Origin: Delphinapterus leucas
Taxonomy: Eukaryota > Chordata > Mammalia > Artiodactyla > Monodontidae
Direction: 5' to 3'
DNA length: 64,000 nucleotides
Assembly (NCBI RefSeq): GCF_002288925.2
Contig: NW_022098036.1
Location: 40,093,503-40,157,502, forward strand
In this document: piece by piece, positions 13,860 through 25,960 of the stretch
How positions within the stretch are numbered: position 1 is the first letter of the stretch
How the letters are laid out: every line of letters begins with the position of its first letter
The notes under the pieces: generated by a model
What the model was told of the DNA's origin: nothing
Database searches by the model: none
What the model saw: the letters and a program-made list of their open reading frames with translations, nothing else
Translations under genes and position numbers: made by a program

Positions 13860-14600
13860 ACAGCTCTCAGGGGTGTCCCTCAGCCCGGTGACTAGGCGGG
13901 AGCGCAGAAGCCCCCGGGCCGGAAGTGCTGGGGAGAGGAGGGTCAGGGCCCCCGGGGGAACCGGAAGTGCAGGACCTGGAGGGCGCGGGAGAAATGGGCC
14001 TGGGCAGGGCTTGACTCAAGCACCGAGACCTTACGAGGCCTCTCAGCGGGTTCTCTGACCACCAGGCCCCATCGCGGCACAGCAGGCTTTCTGCAAAATA
14101 GGCATTTTGGAGCTTTTCCGAAGAGGTTCCTAGAGGTGGCGGTAACCTTGACGTGAGGTCTGCAGCGAGGGTCCGCGCTCCTCTCCCAGCTTTTTCCTGG
14201 GCAAATCTGCTCCCCCGACACCGGTACGCGGAGGGGAGCGGACGCCCTGGGCCCCCAGTCGCGCGGGCAGTGTTGGGGTGCGGTCCTGTCTGGCGTCGGC
14301 CGCGCGGCGCCCCCTTCCCGAGGGGGAGGAACACTGGAGTGGGCGGCGGGGTGGGAGTTAGAAAGCTGGCCCTCTGGGGGTCCGGGGTTCCAACGGGGCC
14401 ACTGAAAATGTATCTGAGGCAGGGCTCGTAGCGGGGGCTTTGTTCTGGCCGCCCTCTTTTCTGAGGCCCCCGGCCGGGGCGGCGGAGCGGCTGATGGACC
14501 CGACAGAGGACCGACTCCGGCCTCGGCGAACGCCCCGGGCTCGCGCGGCGCTTTGCGAGCGGCGGTGGGGGCGGAGGGGGCACCGTGGGGCCCTTTTCAA
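13860..14600. promoter_or_regulatory. CpG island, about 18-19 kb downstream of the FOXG1 start
   Basis: GC content jumps abruptly and CpG dinucleotides are dense (for example 'cggccgcgcggcgccccc' near 14300 and 'ctcgcgcggcgctttgcgag' near 14540), against AT-rich flanks. Unmethylated islands of this kind usually mark promoters or Polycomb targets. A long proline/arginine-rich open frame on the minus strand (13867-14583) begins with GTG and looks like a by-product of GC richness. A non-coding RNA promoter is possible but unproven. Confidence 0.7.
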
Positions 14601-16661
14601 ACTAAATTGTTAAGAAGAAAGTTGGGTCTAGGGTTTTTATCCGGGGTATGGAAAAGAAGATAGAAACTCGGAGTCTGCCTCTGTTGGTCTTTCTCGACCC
14701 CGAATTAATTCTGAAGCTCTCGGCCTGGCCTGCAAAGGCGGAGGGATAGGACAGGGAGCAGCACCTCTCTTTTCCTCCCTCTCCATCGCCACCCCCAGCC
14801 CCCGGCCCGTCGTCCCTCTCTCAAGGGACCGGCTCACCCCCGCCCCTGCCTTCATCCCACACACTTCATTGGACCGTCTCAGGAGTCCCTGACATATTCC
14901 ACAGAACACAGAACGACTAGAGCGCTCCACTGCACTGTTCCCAGCCCTGGGCGACTTACATCAGAATAAGAGAGCTAGAGAGTTTCTTGCTGGTCTTAAT
15001 ATAATTAAAATGCACCAGCCCTGTGTATTCCCAAAGGCGCGAGAGGGAAAGTGTTTGAACTCGGCGCTGATGGTTAATGGATCTGCACAACATGGCTTAT
15101 AAGTTCAGTTTTGAGACCTCCCCAACCAAGTCGTCACTGGGAAGAAATAGCTTTCGAGATGATTTTTCATCGCATTAAATGTAGGACTCCTCCTCACTCT
15201 CTACTCTCTTTGAATGTCCAAAGATGGAATGGAAACTCTAGGTTAATTTCCAAAGGTTAGTGAACCAGAGGAGCCCTGACTCCCCTCCCTGCCCTGCCAG
15301 CTCTCGGTCATCCTGGGAATGGGGAGAAACCCTGGGATCTGTAGGACCCTAACAACTCCTGATTGCTGAAAGGGGGAGGAGGGACGGAGGAGAGAAATGG
15401 AAAGGGAGAAACACACATTTGTGTTCATTTACACATTTCCTGTGCAGAACAAAAAAGTCCCACCATCAGCAAAAGAAGTCTTTTCCTCCAAAATAGCAGC
15501 CAAAGAGGGAAAATTAGAATATGCATAAATTTCTTCATTTTCATTTGCACAGAGCACGATTTCCGGCAGATTTGTATCTAAACTGCTCGATTAATCCCAA
15601 TTTCTGAACAGTATTTTACTTAGCATCTTCCCAAAACTCACCTAAAGAGTATTGCTCTCCTCCCACTACCCTGTTTTGAAGCTTCCTTCTTCCCTAGTTT
15701 CCAGCTGCCAATGAGACTTTCATTGATAAGACTGTCACTTTATTTTTCCTGTCCATCGTCTTCTTTTCAAAACTGGACTGATGCATTGGATTGCACTTTA
15801 ATACAAGCTGGCTACTGTCTGTGAAGCCATAACTGCAAATGAGAGCCTAATATAAAGGCTGTGTTTTTGAAATGTGTACCCAAAAGAAAATAAACATGAT
15901 AGGACCAATAGACTTTTGCAGCTCCCCTCTTGGCGTGGAATCCTTTCCTTTTCTACACAGGTCACATCCTTCCACCATTAGCAACAGTTAGGAGGCTTGG
16001 ACACGTCCATCCCCCCAAACTTCTCCCCCCTCCCCCATTTTTAAGGAGTGTGATAGTCACACAACACTCTTCAAAGGAGTATTACTCATCATAAACATTC
16101 AAAGAGTATCAGTCCATTAAATCCCCCCCACAGACCATTTTTAAAATATTTGTTTTGCCACTTGTGCAACAGATCTGGCTGTATCTGCCTTGAAAAATTC
16201 TTTGCTGGAAAAAAATGTTAGCATCATTTGAAACCATTCCTTTTGTGAGATATAATAGCTTGACTTGGACTTACCTCTCCTGTCTTTGAAACTGTGTATT
16301 TCTTTTATTTAATTATAGAATGTGAATGTTTAAAGAATGAAATTACTACATCTTGGCTTACTGAAAACATATATAGATCTTAGTGCCACTCAGTCCAAAA
16401 TTCCTCACTCTTGCACACCCCAAAACAGAAAGAAACTTATATTTGCTTCATAATACAGCCTAAGCAGAATGTCGTGGTTCTGGCTTTCCTTCGGTGTGTA
16501 CAGATCACAAATAAACACCAATTATGGGTGGTTAAAAAGTTAGAAATGCTAATATTTGTTTAGCTCTTAGTTTCTACTTAAAAATAAATGTATATTTGAG
16601 CCATATGTAGCATGGTATATAAAATACATATGCATAAGCATTAATATAGGTTGGCTAAAGA

Positions 16662-16759
16662 TGTTTTTACGGTACTGGGATACAGAAGCCTACTAATTTT
16701 GTTAAATGGGTGTTTTTACGATACTGGTATATAGAAGCCTACTAATTTTGTTAAACGGG
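16662..16759. repeat. 49-bp tandem duplication, two copies
   Basis: Copy one is 16662-16710 and copy two is 16711-16759, directly adjacent. Each starts 'tgtttttacg' and ends 'ttgttaaa(t/c)ggg'. They differ at 4 of 49 positions, so the duplication is fairly recent. It is non-coding. Confidence 0.9.
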
Positions 16760-19700
16760 TGCATAAACGGAATGCAGGTGAATGTCTGCATGACTTTTAC
16801 TACTTTGTGAAATATCTGCTTTTATTGTTTCTTTACTTTCTGTCAAATATTCCCATTACAAAAGTATTGACTTAGTTTCTTCTAGTTAGGCATGTCTTCA
16901 GTGACTCAGAGGTTCTCAGTTACATACAATTAAATCCAAATTGTTTGAAACTTCTTAAAAGCCATACTTTGGGGGTGTACATAACAGGGTTGAGGGCTAC
17001 TTTTACTGGTGATGTTGATTTCTTTTAATTTTCTTACTGAAACAAATGATAATTGCCTTTTAATCAAAGGAACAATTCAAATGAATAAAAAAACAATCAC
17101 AATAACTGAGAACATTTTCCATAAAATATTATTTTAATTAGAGTTGGATTTTATATGGAAAGCACCAGTTTGATTTCAAGTTGTAGAGTTGTACTTCCAG
17201 AAGAATTGAAGTGAACTTAGTAGTTATTAGTTATTTTTAGTGCACAGAGAAAGCCTGGGGGTACCACTGAAGAGCAGAGCAATATACAGTTCCAGCCAAA
17301 GCTGCCTTTCTGTATTGCAGACTGAGCATCACCTCAGTGAATTTATCCCTAGAAATGAAAGCTCCTCATTCTCTGCTGATCTTTCGTGAAAAACAATCTC
17401 ATGAACTGGAATATTTTCATACATTTTTAAGTGAAAAGACTAGACGGAAATGAAAAAAGATTGTTCAACCTCCCTGCTATGAAAGGTGAAGAGATAGATG
17501 CACAGTACGACCAGCAGGGAAGTTGCGTCCTTCTTTTTTTCCCCCTCCCTTTCTTCCTTCAGCTACCGTTTGGTTTAGTTATGGATTGTGTGTATACAGC
17601 AATATCTAAAGAAAAAAGTTTTTTTGAGGACAAAAGTGGCTATTGATAGTTATGCCTTTCTTTTTGTAATTGTTTTTTAACAAGGTATGAAGATCTCATT
17701 TTCTTATAAATTTTCAGGGCTACATTAATTTGCAGGAACAGAACAATGCAAAAACGTTTTATGATCACCCTTCCTTCCTCTCAAACTGTACTTCTGTTGC
17801 TAAGGTTGTTTTCCATTTGGCCCTAGCTGCTGGGCTGCCGAGGAATTTCTATCTCATTCTCTGCTCTTCTCTCCCACAACCACCCTTTCTCTCCTAACCA
17901 GCTTTCTTTCCCCTCCAAAATGAAAGCAGTTACCAAACAACCTGCTTTAACCCCAACATCTGCCTGAAAAAAAAAATGAGTCTAATTCCCTCCCCATCTA
18001 CTTTTTATTTTCTTTCATTTCCTTTTTCTTGGGGGTGGGGTGCACAGGGGGCTCAGGAGATAGGGAGAACATTGGGCTGAGAGGAGAGTTAGATGCCTGC
18101 AGGTACAGACTCACTGGCAGATTCTTTCCAGCCTAGTCTCAGGAACTGGTGGCTGTTCTTGAACCCAGAACAATAAACCTTGGCAAGTTTACAATTGACA
18201 AAAACACATCTCCCTCCTCCTAAGGAGATGGGTCAGCTTTACCAGCTAGAGTCCCACTGGCTGCTAACATCTTCAACCTGGTCTCCTCCCTCCACTTCTA
18301 CTCCCTACACTTTATTGTCCCCTTTCCATCCCTCCATCCCTAAAGGAATCAAGAGTTCATCCAGGGGGCCCTAATTTCTAATTTTTGTTTCTTGCCCAAT
18401 AACCTGAGTTCCTCAGGGCCAGTGTTCTCTTTGGATTCATGAAACCTAAGTTACTTTGCCCCTCTCAAACTCCTTAGCTTTGTGAACGTGACTCCCAAAT
18501 ACGACAACTTGCCTATTCACCAGCAGAACTCCAGACAGAAGGCACCAGGTCCTTCTACTCAAGAATCCCTTCACATGTCTGCCTCTGCTCCCAGCCTCCT
18601 TCCCAGGTTGATTTACTTGGGAACAGTGTCCAAGGGGAACATGCCCATAGCAATGAAGAGGAGTGGACACAAAAGTACTCAATGACATTAAAAAGACCTA
18701 CCATATTAGACCAAGGGAGTCTCTATTAGAACACGAGTTGGACAGGAACAGATCATCCATCTAACAGTGAAACAAGAAATCAGAGGAATGTCCCAACTGC
18801 AGCCGTGAAACACAAATTTCAGACTGAAATGGATTCCATCTTCATCCTGTTGGCCAGAGAAATTATTTTTAAATTGTTTCTGCTATTATTGTGTGCATTA
18901 TTGTTAACATTTTATTTTTGTCATTATTGCTGCAGTTTTTTTATTTTTGTTGTTGTTGCTGCTATTATACTACTCAACAGAAGTTTAGAAAGATTAGTCA
19001 GATTAATTAGTTTATTGGTAATTTAAAGTAGAAAACTAGTAATTAAGCCAAAAACTAAAAATGATCAGGGATGATTCATACCAATGTAGGATTTGGGAGG
19101 AAGAGAATCTAAATTTTGGATATAAAATTTGGCAGCTGTGAAATAAACAGGACTTGGGGATCAGAACCATGATAATTGGAATATTCTTAGTCACTCCATC
19201 TCTCCCCCTGCCCTGCTCCAAATTCAGCTAAGATCATTCTGTGATTTGTTTGATAGAAGGAAAAAATTATATTTGTTTTTGTTGACAGAGAACAAAGACC
19301 CCAGGCTTGTTCTTCATGTGATTTGCATTTGCACATGAATTTCCTCTGCTCAGGACCATCCAAATGTCTAAGATCCCTCCCCTCCAAGTTTGCCTCCTTC
19401 GTCTCTTTGCTCTTGTTACACACCTCACTGAAGAGGGTGCATCATATAAGACAGGTATACAGTTTCAGCCCTCTCCACAGACACATTCCATGGAATATAA
19501 ATTCAATAATGCAATTCTCTCCACAACAAGCTCTCTGCTCTCTTTCAAATATAATTAATGTTTTGATAGTGTAGTTCTTTAACTACATATATACACACAA
19601 AAACAGACATACCCTCTAGCTTTGCTGTTTTTGAATCTAAGACAGAAATGGATGTGGCTCTTTCAGTCACTACAAAAATTCCTCAACTCAGTCAGCCCAC

Positions 19701-21026
19701 AGAGAAGAAATCTGTTTAGGTAATAACTGCACAGTCTGTTGTGTGTCCAAAAATATTTAAAACAATAAAAAAAATGCAAGCCCCTAGTTTTTGATAGTCA
19801 TTTTTGTCAAATTTCCTAGTAATTAAAGGATATTCTGAATTGATATTCTGATATAGACATTCACCAGATAACAGTCAAAATCAACAAAAACACTGTCCTA
19901 AACTACTGGTTGTCTTTTCCAAGTTTTGATGATGGAAACTGAATTTCAATACCTTCCATTTACCCAACTGGGACTAAACTGACAGAGATGTATAAAAACT
20001 AGCAACCATAATAACAAAACTGCAACGACTTCCATAAGGAATTGCTTACTCTGTCAAATACCTCAGTTATATGTTTTAGGTGGGTAAATTCATTTAATTG
20101 CAGTCAGTTGTATATTGACATATTCGTATGTGAAATAGATGGTCAGAAAGACAGATGACAACATATCCAATAGCAGTTAAGTGAGCAAATGCTGCTGAAC
20201 TCCCATATTCAAATGTACAATATCCCTAACATTTTATTTCTACCAGCTGACTAAAATTATAAGAGGACAAGTAACCTTTCAGAGTGTAGGACATGATATG
20301 TTTTCAGTCTTTGAAGAAAAATATGTAATCTATAATATTTAATCCAATGAAAATATAAACCTTAATCTCCCTATATTGTTACTGAGTTGAAGGAGCTAGT
20401 TATTTGGAACTGATTCACTGATTTCCAAGCATCTGGGCTATTTTGTTTGATTTGTGAATGTATATGAGGTGCTGGCAGGGGGAAATTTTTACACATTTTC
20501 TCTTCTCCACAAAATTTTCAGAGAGGATATGTAAAAGGAATTTTTAAAAAAATCTTTTGAGGTTTTATTATCTAACTCTTCATGTGGTATTTGATGTTTG
20601 GAATTGTGAAAGAAGGTAAAAGAATGAACAAGGAAAGGAGCACATGTGGCTGATTTCAAGTAAGTAGATCTTTTTACTAGATGCGAAAGAAACAAAACTA
20701 TTTCCCCAATACAGTTGTGCAAAAAAAGGGGAGAGTGTGATTTGTGAAGAGCTCACTGTGCTTTGTGTTATTGTTTTAGAGGGTGGTGGCCCATCAAGTT
20801 TCCTTTAGTATTGTTTTCTCCAAACCGTTTTCCTTGAAAGCAAATGTGGGAACTACTTATCCCTTCATTCCCTCTCAGGCTAACATATAAACAGCAAATA
20901 TTTCAGTTAAATTTTCAATAGAAAAAAGTCTTTACAGGTTGGGAGCTTCCATCTTAATACAGGACTAAATTATCAATCCCAATTGTTTAGATGCAGTTAG
21001 CTTGATATTTGCCTCTAGTGAGCTAC

Positions 21027-21051
21027 TGTGTGTGTGTGTGTGTGTGTGTGT
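21027..21051. repeat. (TG)n microsatellite
   Basis: This is an uninterrupted run of about 12 TG dinucleotides and is likely length-polymorphic. Confidence 0.9.
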
Positions 21052-23070
21052 AAGATTTATACAACACTGATCAGCAATGATGTGTGACCTATCAAAAAGA
21101 AATCTTCTGTCAGACTTTTTAGATTTGTTCTGATTTCTTCCTTGTTTTCTCTTTCTTTCGATTTGTTTTTGAGGCAGTGACACGACTACTACTCTGATTC
21201 GCAAATGAGGTTTTGTTTGGCTCAGATTAATATTAAAGAAGATCACATACACGGTTGGAAAATATTGTTATTTTTCTTTAATGGAGAAAATTGGACTCCC
21301 GCGTGTCAGATCTGTGGTTTTCTGAAGGGCAATGGAAATGGTACTGACATCACTTTGCACTTTAACAATCGGATTTGGTCAGGGTACAAGTTGTTTGTTT
21401 AACCCGACAGCTCGGTGCACCCCGTCACACGCTTTGCACACTCATTAAAACGATTATTCACGACCTGTCGAGTGTTTTCGGGTTCATTCACAGGAAAGGC
21501 TTGGAGTGAGCGAGAGCAATTCAAGTCAACACTGTCCACTACCCTGATGCACGTGAAGACGAGCTGGTGCGTGCGTAAAAAGATGGAGGGAGGGGTGGGT
21601 GAGCATGCTTCGCTCTAAGTCCCAGTCCCGTTCATCTGCTGCTCCGGAATCTCAGTCTCGCAAGAATGCCGAGAGTGCTTGGTTCTAAAGGGCCATATCG
21701 CTGTGTTAACTTAGAGGGCTTGGCACGGGACGGAAAAATAAAATAGACCAAATAAACTCAAAGCTCTCCCTCTGCTCCTCCTTTCCACCTTCTGCAAAGC
21801 TTAAGGAGCCGGAGCTCGCCCACCTTCTGCCTGCAGCCGCCTGACTGCCAGGCTCCACCTCTCATAGTGCGGATGCTGAGGATAAGTAGTTTCAGGAAAA
21901 CTCGCCAGGGTGAGGAGAGTAATTCCATTTCTCAAGGCCCTTCCGTTCTTAAGAAAGAATTCGGTTGATTTCCCTCTCTATATTCTTTGCAGATACAGGG
22001 GAGGGGGGAAACGTGGGAGATGAAGAATAGAACTGTTAACCACTGTATTTGGTAGATGAATTGCAAATTATTAGTGAAGAAAGAGTCATCCTCCAAATTG
22101 CAATAAAAGACCTATAAAGCCAGAAGTAAATAGCCCTCGATGAATTCAGCCACTTTTGTTTTTCTATTTCCAAATCATCTTTCAACATTTTGTAATGACA
22201 GTAACAGAAGCACAAACACACATGCATCTCAATCTCCCACTATTGCCTTGTACATATAAAAGGCACACCCGTGGTCTTCAGTTGTTGTATTTGTTCAAAA
22301 GAACCCTGACGCCATAACATTCACATGTGAGCTGTTAGTTCAAGAGAAATGCCAATCTTCATAAGGTATAATCGTATATGTACACTTAATAATAGAATAT
22401 AAGAGTGTATATATGCATATAATATGTAGTGAAGAACCCTAGAATATCCTGTTCAGTATAAGTACCCCTGGCATAACTTAGAGGTAATAGATGTTTGAAA
22501 ACATTGCCATTTCTATATTCAAAACCCGTTGCTCCTTGATTTTTCATAAGATAGCATTAGTAAACCCAATGGCCACCTTATTGTCATGAGGGTAACCTAG
22601 TCATGTTAACGGAAAAATATGCATTCATCAGTTTCATTCTATCATATCTAACATCATAAAGTCATGTTTTCCTAGTTTATTAAAACACGTAAGTACAATG
22701 TTTGAAGAGAAGAATGGAAGCTTTTGAGTAGCGCGAGATTTTAATCAGAGACAGGTTCCTAATTGCTAAAAAGCAAGTACAAATAAGTAATTTCATAAGC
22801 TCTTTGGATTGCCACAATTCACTACCAAGTTTACATAAAATTCATCTGTCAAATGTGTTTCCTATATAAGCTCTTTCATTAAAACCAACCTGCGATAATA
22901 ATCAAGAGGCAGATGCTAAAATATGTAAGTAAATAACTGAAAGTCTCTGCATAAATAAACACAAATCAATGCAGTAATAGACAACACTATCAATGCAGGA
23001 ATGATCGATTTTAGTCTTCCAACCTGCAATCAGAGCTCCCAATGTATAATTAAAAGTATATTTTTCAACT

Positions 23071-23072
<2 letters not shown>

Positions 23073-23117
<45 letters not shown>

Positions 23118-23162
23118 GGAAATAAATAAATAAATAGATAGATAGATAGATAAATAAATAAG
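23073..23162. repeat. (ACT)15 microsatellite followed by (AATA/GATA)n
   Basis: A pure ACT trinucleotide run (23073-23117) is followed at once by AATA and GATA tetranucleotide runs to about 23162. On the minus strand this reads as a serine run and an Ile-Tyr-Leu-Ser repeat inside a 90-codon frame, which is an artefact of the repeat and not a gene. Confidence 0.9.
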
Positions 23163-25189
23163 CCCAGCTGCCACTTCTACCTGATTCTACTTTATTTCTT
23201 CTAGAGTATTTTTGATGGGGTGGGAGGCATACTCTACTTTTTCTAAGAAAGCTTTGCCAAACTTAAAACTACATCATTAATTATAAAAATTATAAAAGTA
23301 TTAAATAATAAAATTACCACCTTATTCATGTTCTGAATTTTCAACCTTCATCATAGCCTCTAATTATTCAGCACATTTTAATGGGGGAAAAACACACAAA
23401 GTACTCATTATTTTTAAAGATTTTTTTCAACTACTATAGTACCTTTGGCTTTAAAGGTTCTTTGGGCCTTTTGTTAAAATAAATGAGAAAAAAATGTTAT
23501 TTCCTCAATATACCCTGGAAGTTCTCATGCCTATGCCTGCATATGCAAGCAATCTGAAACAAGGAAGGAGGGAAAAGCATCTGCGTTATTCCAAAATTGT
23601 TTCATAAAGTGATTGCAAAACAAACAAGTGTCTGACTCAAAGAAATAAATATACTTTGGATTTCTAGAAATTCACATCTGAAACGTTTCAGATTTTGCTT
23701 AAAGTTAAATTTCCTTTTTGAGAATATTTATGGAGGGCAGAATTAATTTAGATTAGCAAGCACCGGTGTATGATGAGTTTAAGTATTTAGGTTCTGTAAT
23801 GAAAATATGGTGTTCATATTTTTTTCTTAATCAACAAAGATGCTTATTTACATTCATCCTTGAATTGGTGTGGTCCTTCTGAAGCACAGGCCTCTAAATT
23901 TTTTTTTTTTATGAAATTCAGCTTCTTTGAAAGTGATTTTTTTCTTACATATCACCAGCACATAAATATCAATTTTGATTATCTTTATATTATTATGTGA
24001 CCAAGCATTCTCTTTGACTCCTCTCCTCTCTGTCCAGAGAAAAGAATTCAGGGGCAACCGGACCCGAAAGGAAAATATCATCAGTTATTGTTTAGGGCTA
24101 ATTTAACAGATAATTTAACTTCAAACAACAATGATCAGGTCATTAAATTTCAGAGCAGTGAGAAAATGAAAGAACCGAGAGATAGCTCTCCCTAACCCCA
24201 CTACAGTTTTTAGTCTTCCTGCTTAATCAACGGAATCAACAATGTCTTGTCATAGAGGTGGGGAGCAAGATAGGTTTACACCTTAAATGCATTCTGATTC
24301 AAAGGATGAAATAATAAAAGGAGAAGAAAAGGGGGAATAAAACTGAGGAAAAAGGCCCTAATTCGGGGAGTGCTGGCTGTGTAGGAAAATTCAACCTAAA
24401 TGGAAAATGAATGTCCCAAACATTCAGTCTGGCGAACACTCTCTTTCATTCAGACACTGATCTCCAAATCTTTGCAATGTGCAATGTGCCTTCCTCCCAT
24501 GCAGCTTTTCCGAAAGGCCAAAGACAAGGGCACAGGGTTAGGCAACACGCCACAGAAAGGACATGGGACATCTTATCTCCCCTCCCACTCTCACAAACAT
24601 AATTTTGAGAGTTACTTGCTATTTTAAGAGCCTTTTTCTGATCAAAAAAATTCTGGAATTTCTGCCTACCTCAAGTTTTGATAGAGGGCCAGGTGAGGAT
24701 GGTGTTGAAGCATGGAAATTGTCCTATGCAGGATGTGGAAAGGGGCAGTCGGAAAAGGATGAGCTCTATTCTGTATGGTCCTTTCCTTCCTGTTGTCTTT
24801 CCAAGGCTGAAGATCACTGCCTGAGAAACCCACACACAGGCAGATTGCTCTGCCCACCTAACCCCCTGCCTCCCTTTCCCCAGCCCAGGAAAGGGTTGCC
24901 CTTTATAAAGGGCCAGCTTTATGAAGTGTTGAGGGAATTCCTACCCCAAGACTATCTCTTTTCCTCTAAGAATCCTTCAGCTTGGACCACAGGTTTGGGC
25001 AGAAAAGGAACATGGGGTAGAAAGCGAAATAGAAGAAGAGTAGAGAGTGGAAAGGGAAAAAGATGTCTACTACAGAGAAACCAGTTCTATCAACTAGCAG
25101 ATAAGTGCTGAGATCTGAAACCACACCAGGTAAACAAAAAGAAACAACTTTCAGGGGGAAGAGGGCGGGTGGAGATGAGTGAAGAAGAA

Positions 25190-25960
25190 AGGAAAAAGGT
25201 GGGGAAGCGCGCCGGCCAAGCTTCTGGAGTCAATTTTCCTGGCGTCAGCCAGTGTGAGCTACCAAAATCTTAAGCTCTGCTTGTCCTGGGCAAGAGCGCC
25301 CTCACCTTGCTGCTCTCTGCTCAGCGCCCGGCTCCCCGTCTGCGGGCATCTCGGCCGCAACGTCCCGGGAGCGCCTCTCCACCGCGGCCACCTCGCCGCT
25401 AGCGCCGCCGCGACTCGGCAGCCTAAGTCCCCTTTCTGCACGATTCCAAAATCCGAGAAAACCACGCCGCCGGGTCCCTACCACGACGACTTCAAGTCCC
25501 GCCATCGTGCCCCTCTCCAACTTCAGCCTGAAGTCCCTGAGGTGTCGGAAAGTCTAACAGGAAACCGCGGCGGGGGCCCCAAACGCGCATCGGGCCGAAC
25601 CAACCTATCTGTCTGGCGCGCTCGCAGCCCTCTCGGGACAGCCGGGCTCTCGAGCTTACACCGCCGTCTCGTAAGTGTGCATTAAGAATCAATTATTTGC
25701 CTGAGATCCCAAGGCCGGGAACTGGGATATTCCCAGCAGGGACGAAGTCAAGCCCAGAACGGAGCTCATTTCCCTACGCCTTCGAATAAGGGAAGAAGAG
25801 CCTCCAACCTCCGACCCGTGCCGCTCTCTACTTGGAGCAGCTCCGCTAAATCCCGCAGGGACCCTCGCCCGACCCAGGCCAAGGAGCTGGGGGCGGACGG
25901 CCAGCTCTGGGGAGGTTGGCAATGTTCGTGCGAAATTAGGGGGAGGAGGGGCAGTCCACC
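25190..25960. promoter_or_regulatory. CpG island, about 7-8 kb downstream of the FOXG1 start
   Basis: CpG density is high from 'gcgcgccggcc' near 25207 through 'cgccgccgcgactcggc' near 25405 to about 25960, between AT-rich flanks. Open frames in this block (25179-25685 plus, 25689-26057 minus) have no known domains and fit GC-rich chance frames. In human a non-coding gene is reported to lie just downstream of FOXG1 on the same strand. This island could be the promoter of its counterpart, which is inference. Confidence 0.6.

Larger units (their letters stand above)
14601..25189. other. Transposon-poor intergenic DNA, no coding gene supported
   Basis: I recognise no SINE, LINE, LTR or DNA transposon here. 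Simple repeats and one 49-bp tandem duplication are listed separately. A 182-codon ATG-initiated frame at 24563-25111 (+) matches no family I know and is discussed as a finding. Absence of transposable elements beside a developmental gene suggests dense regulatory sequence, though individual enhancers cannot be named from sequence alone. Confidence 0.5.

Noticed and set aside
13867..14583. 238-codon minus-strand frame in a CpG island
   Set aside because: It starts with GTG, is proline/arginine-rich and lacks any motif. Stop codons are rare in GC-rich DNA, so a long chance frame is expected.
23073..23162. Regular short repeats that might suggest an array
   Set aside because: These are tri- and tetranucleotide microsatellites without spacers; a CRISPR array is not expected in mammalian DNA and is not present.
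25179..25685. 168-codon plus-strand frame in a CpG island
   Set aside because: It starts with GTG, has no domain, and its composition follows local GC content.
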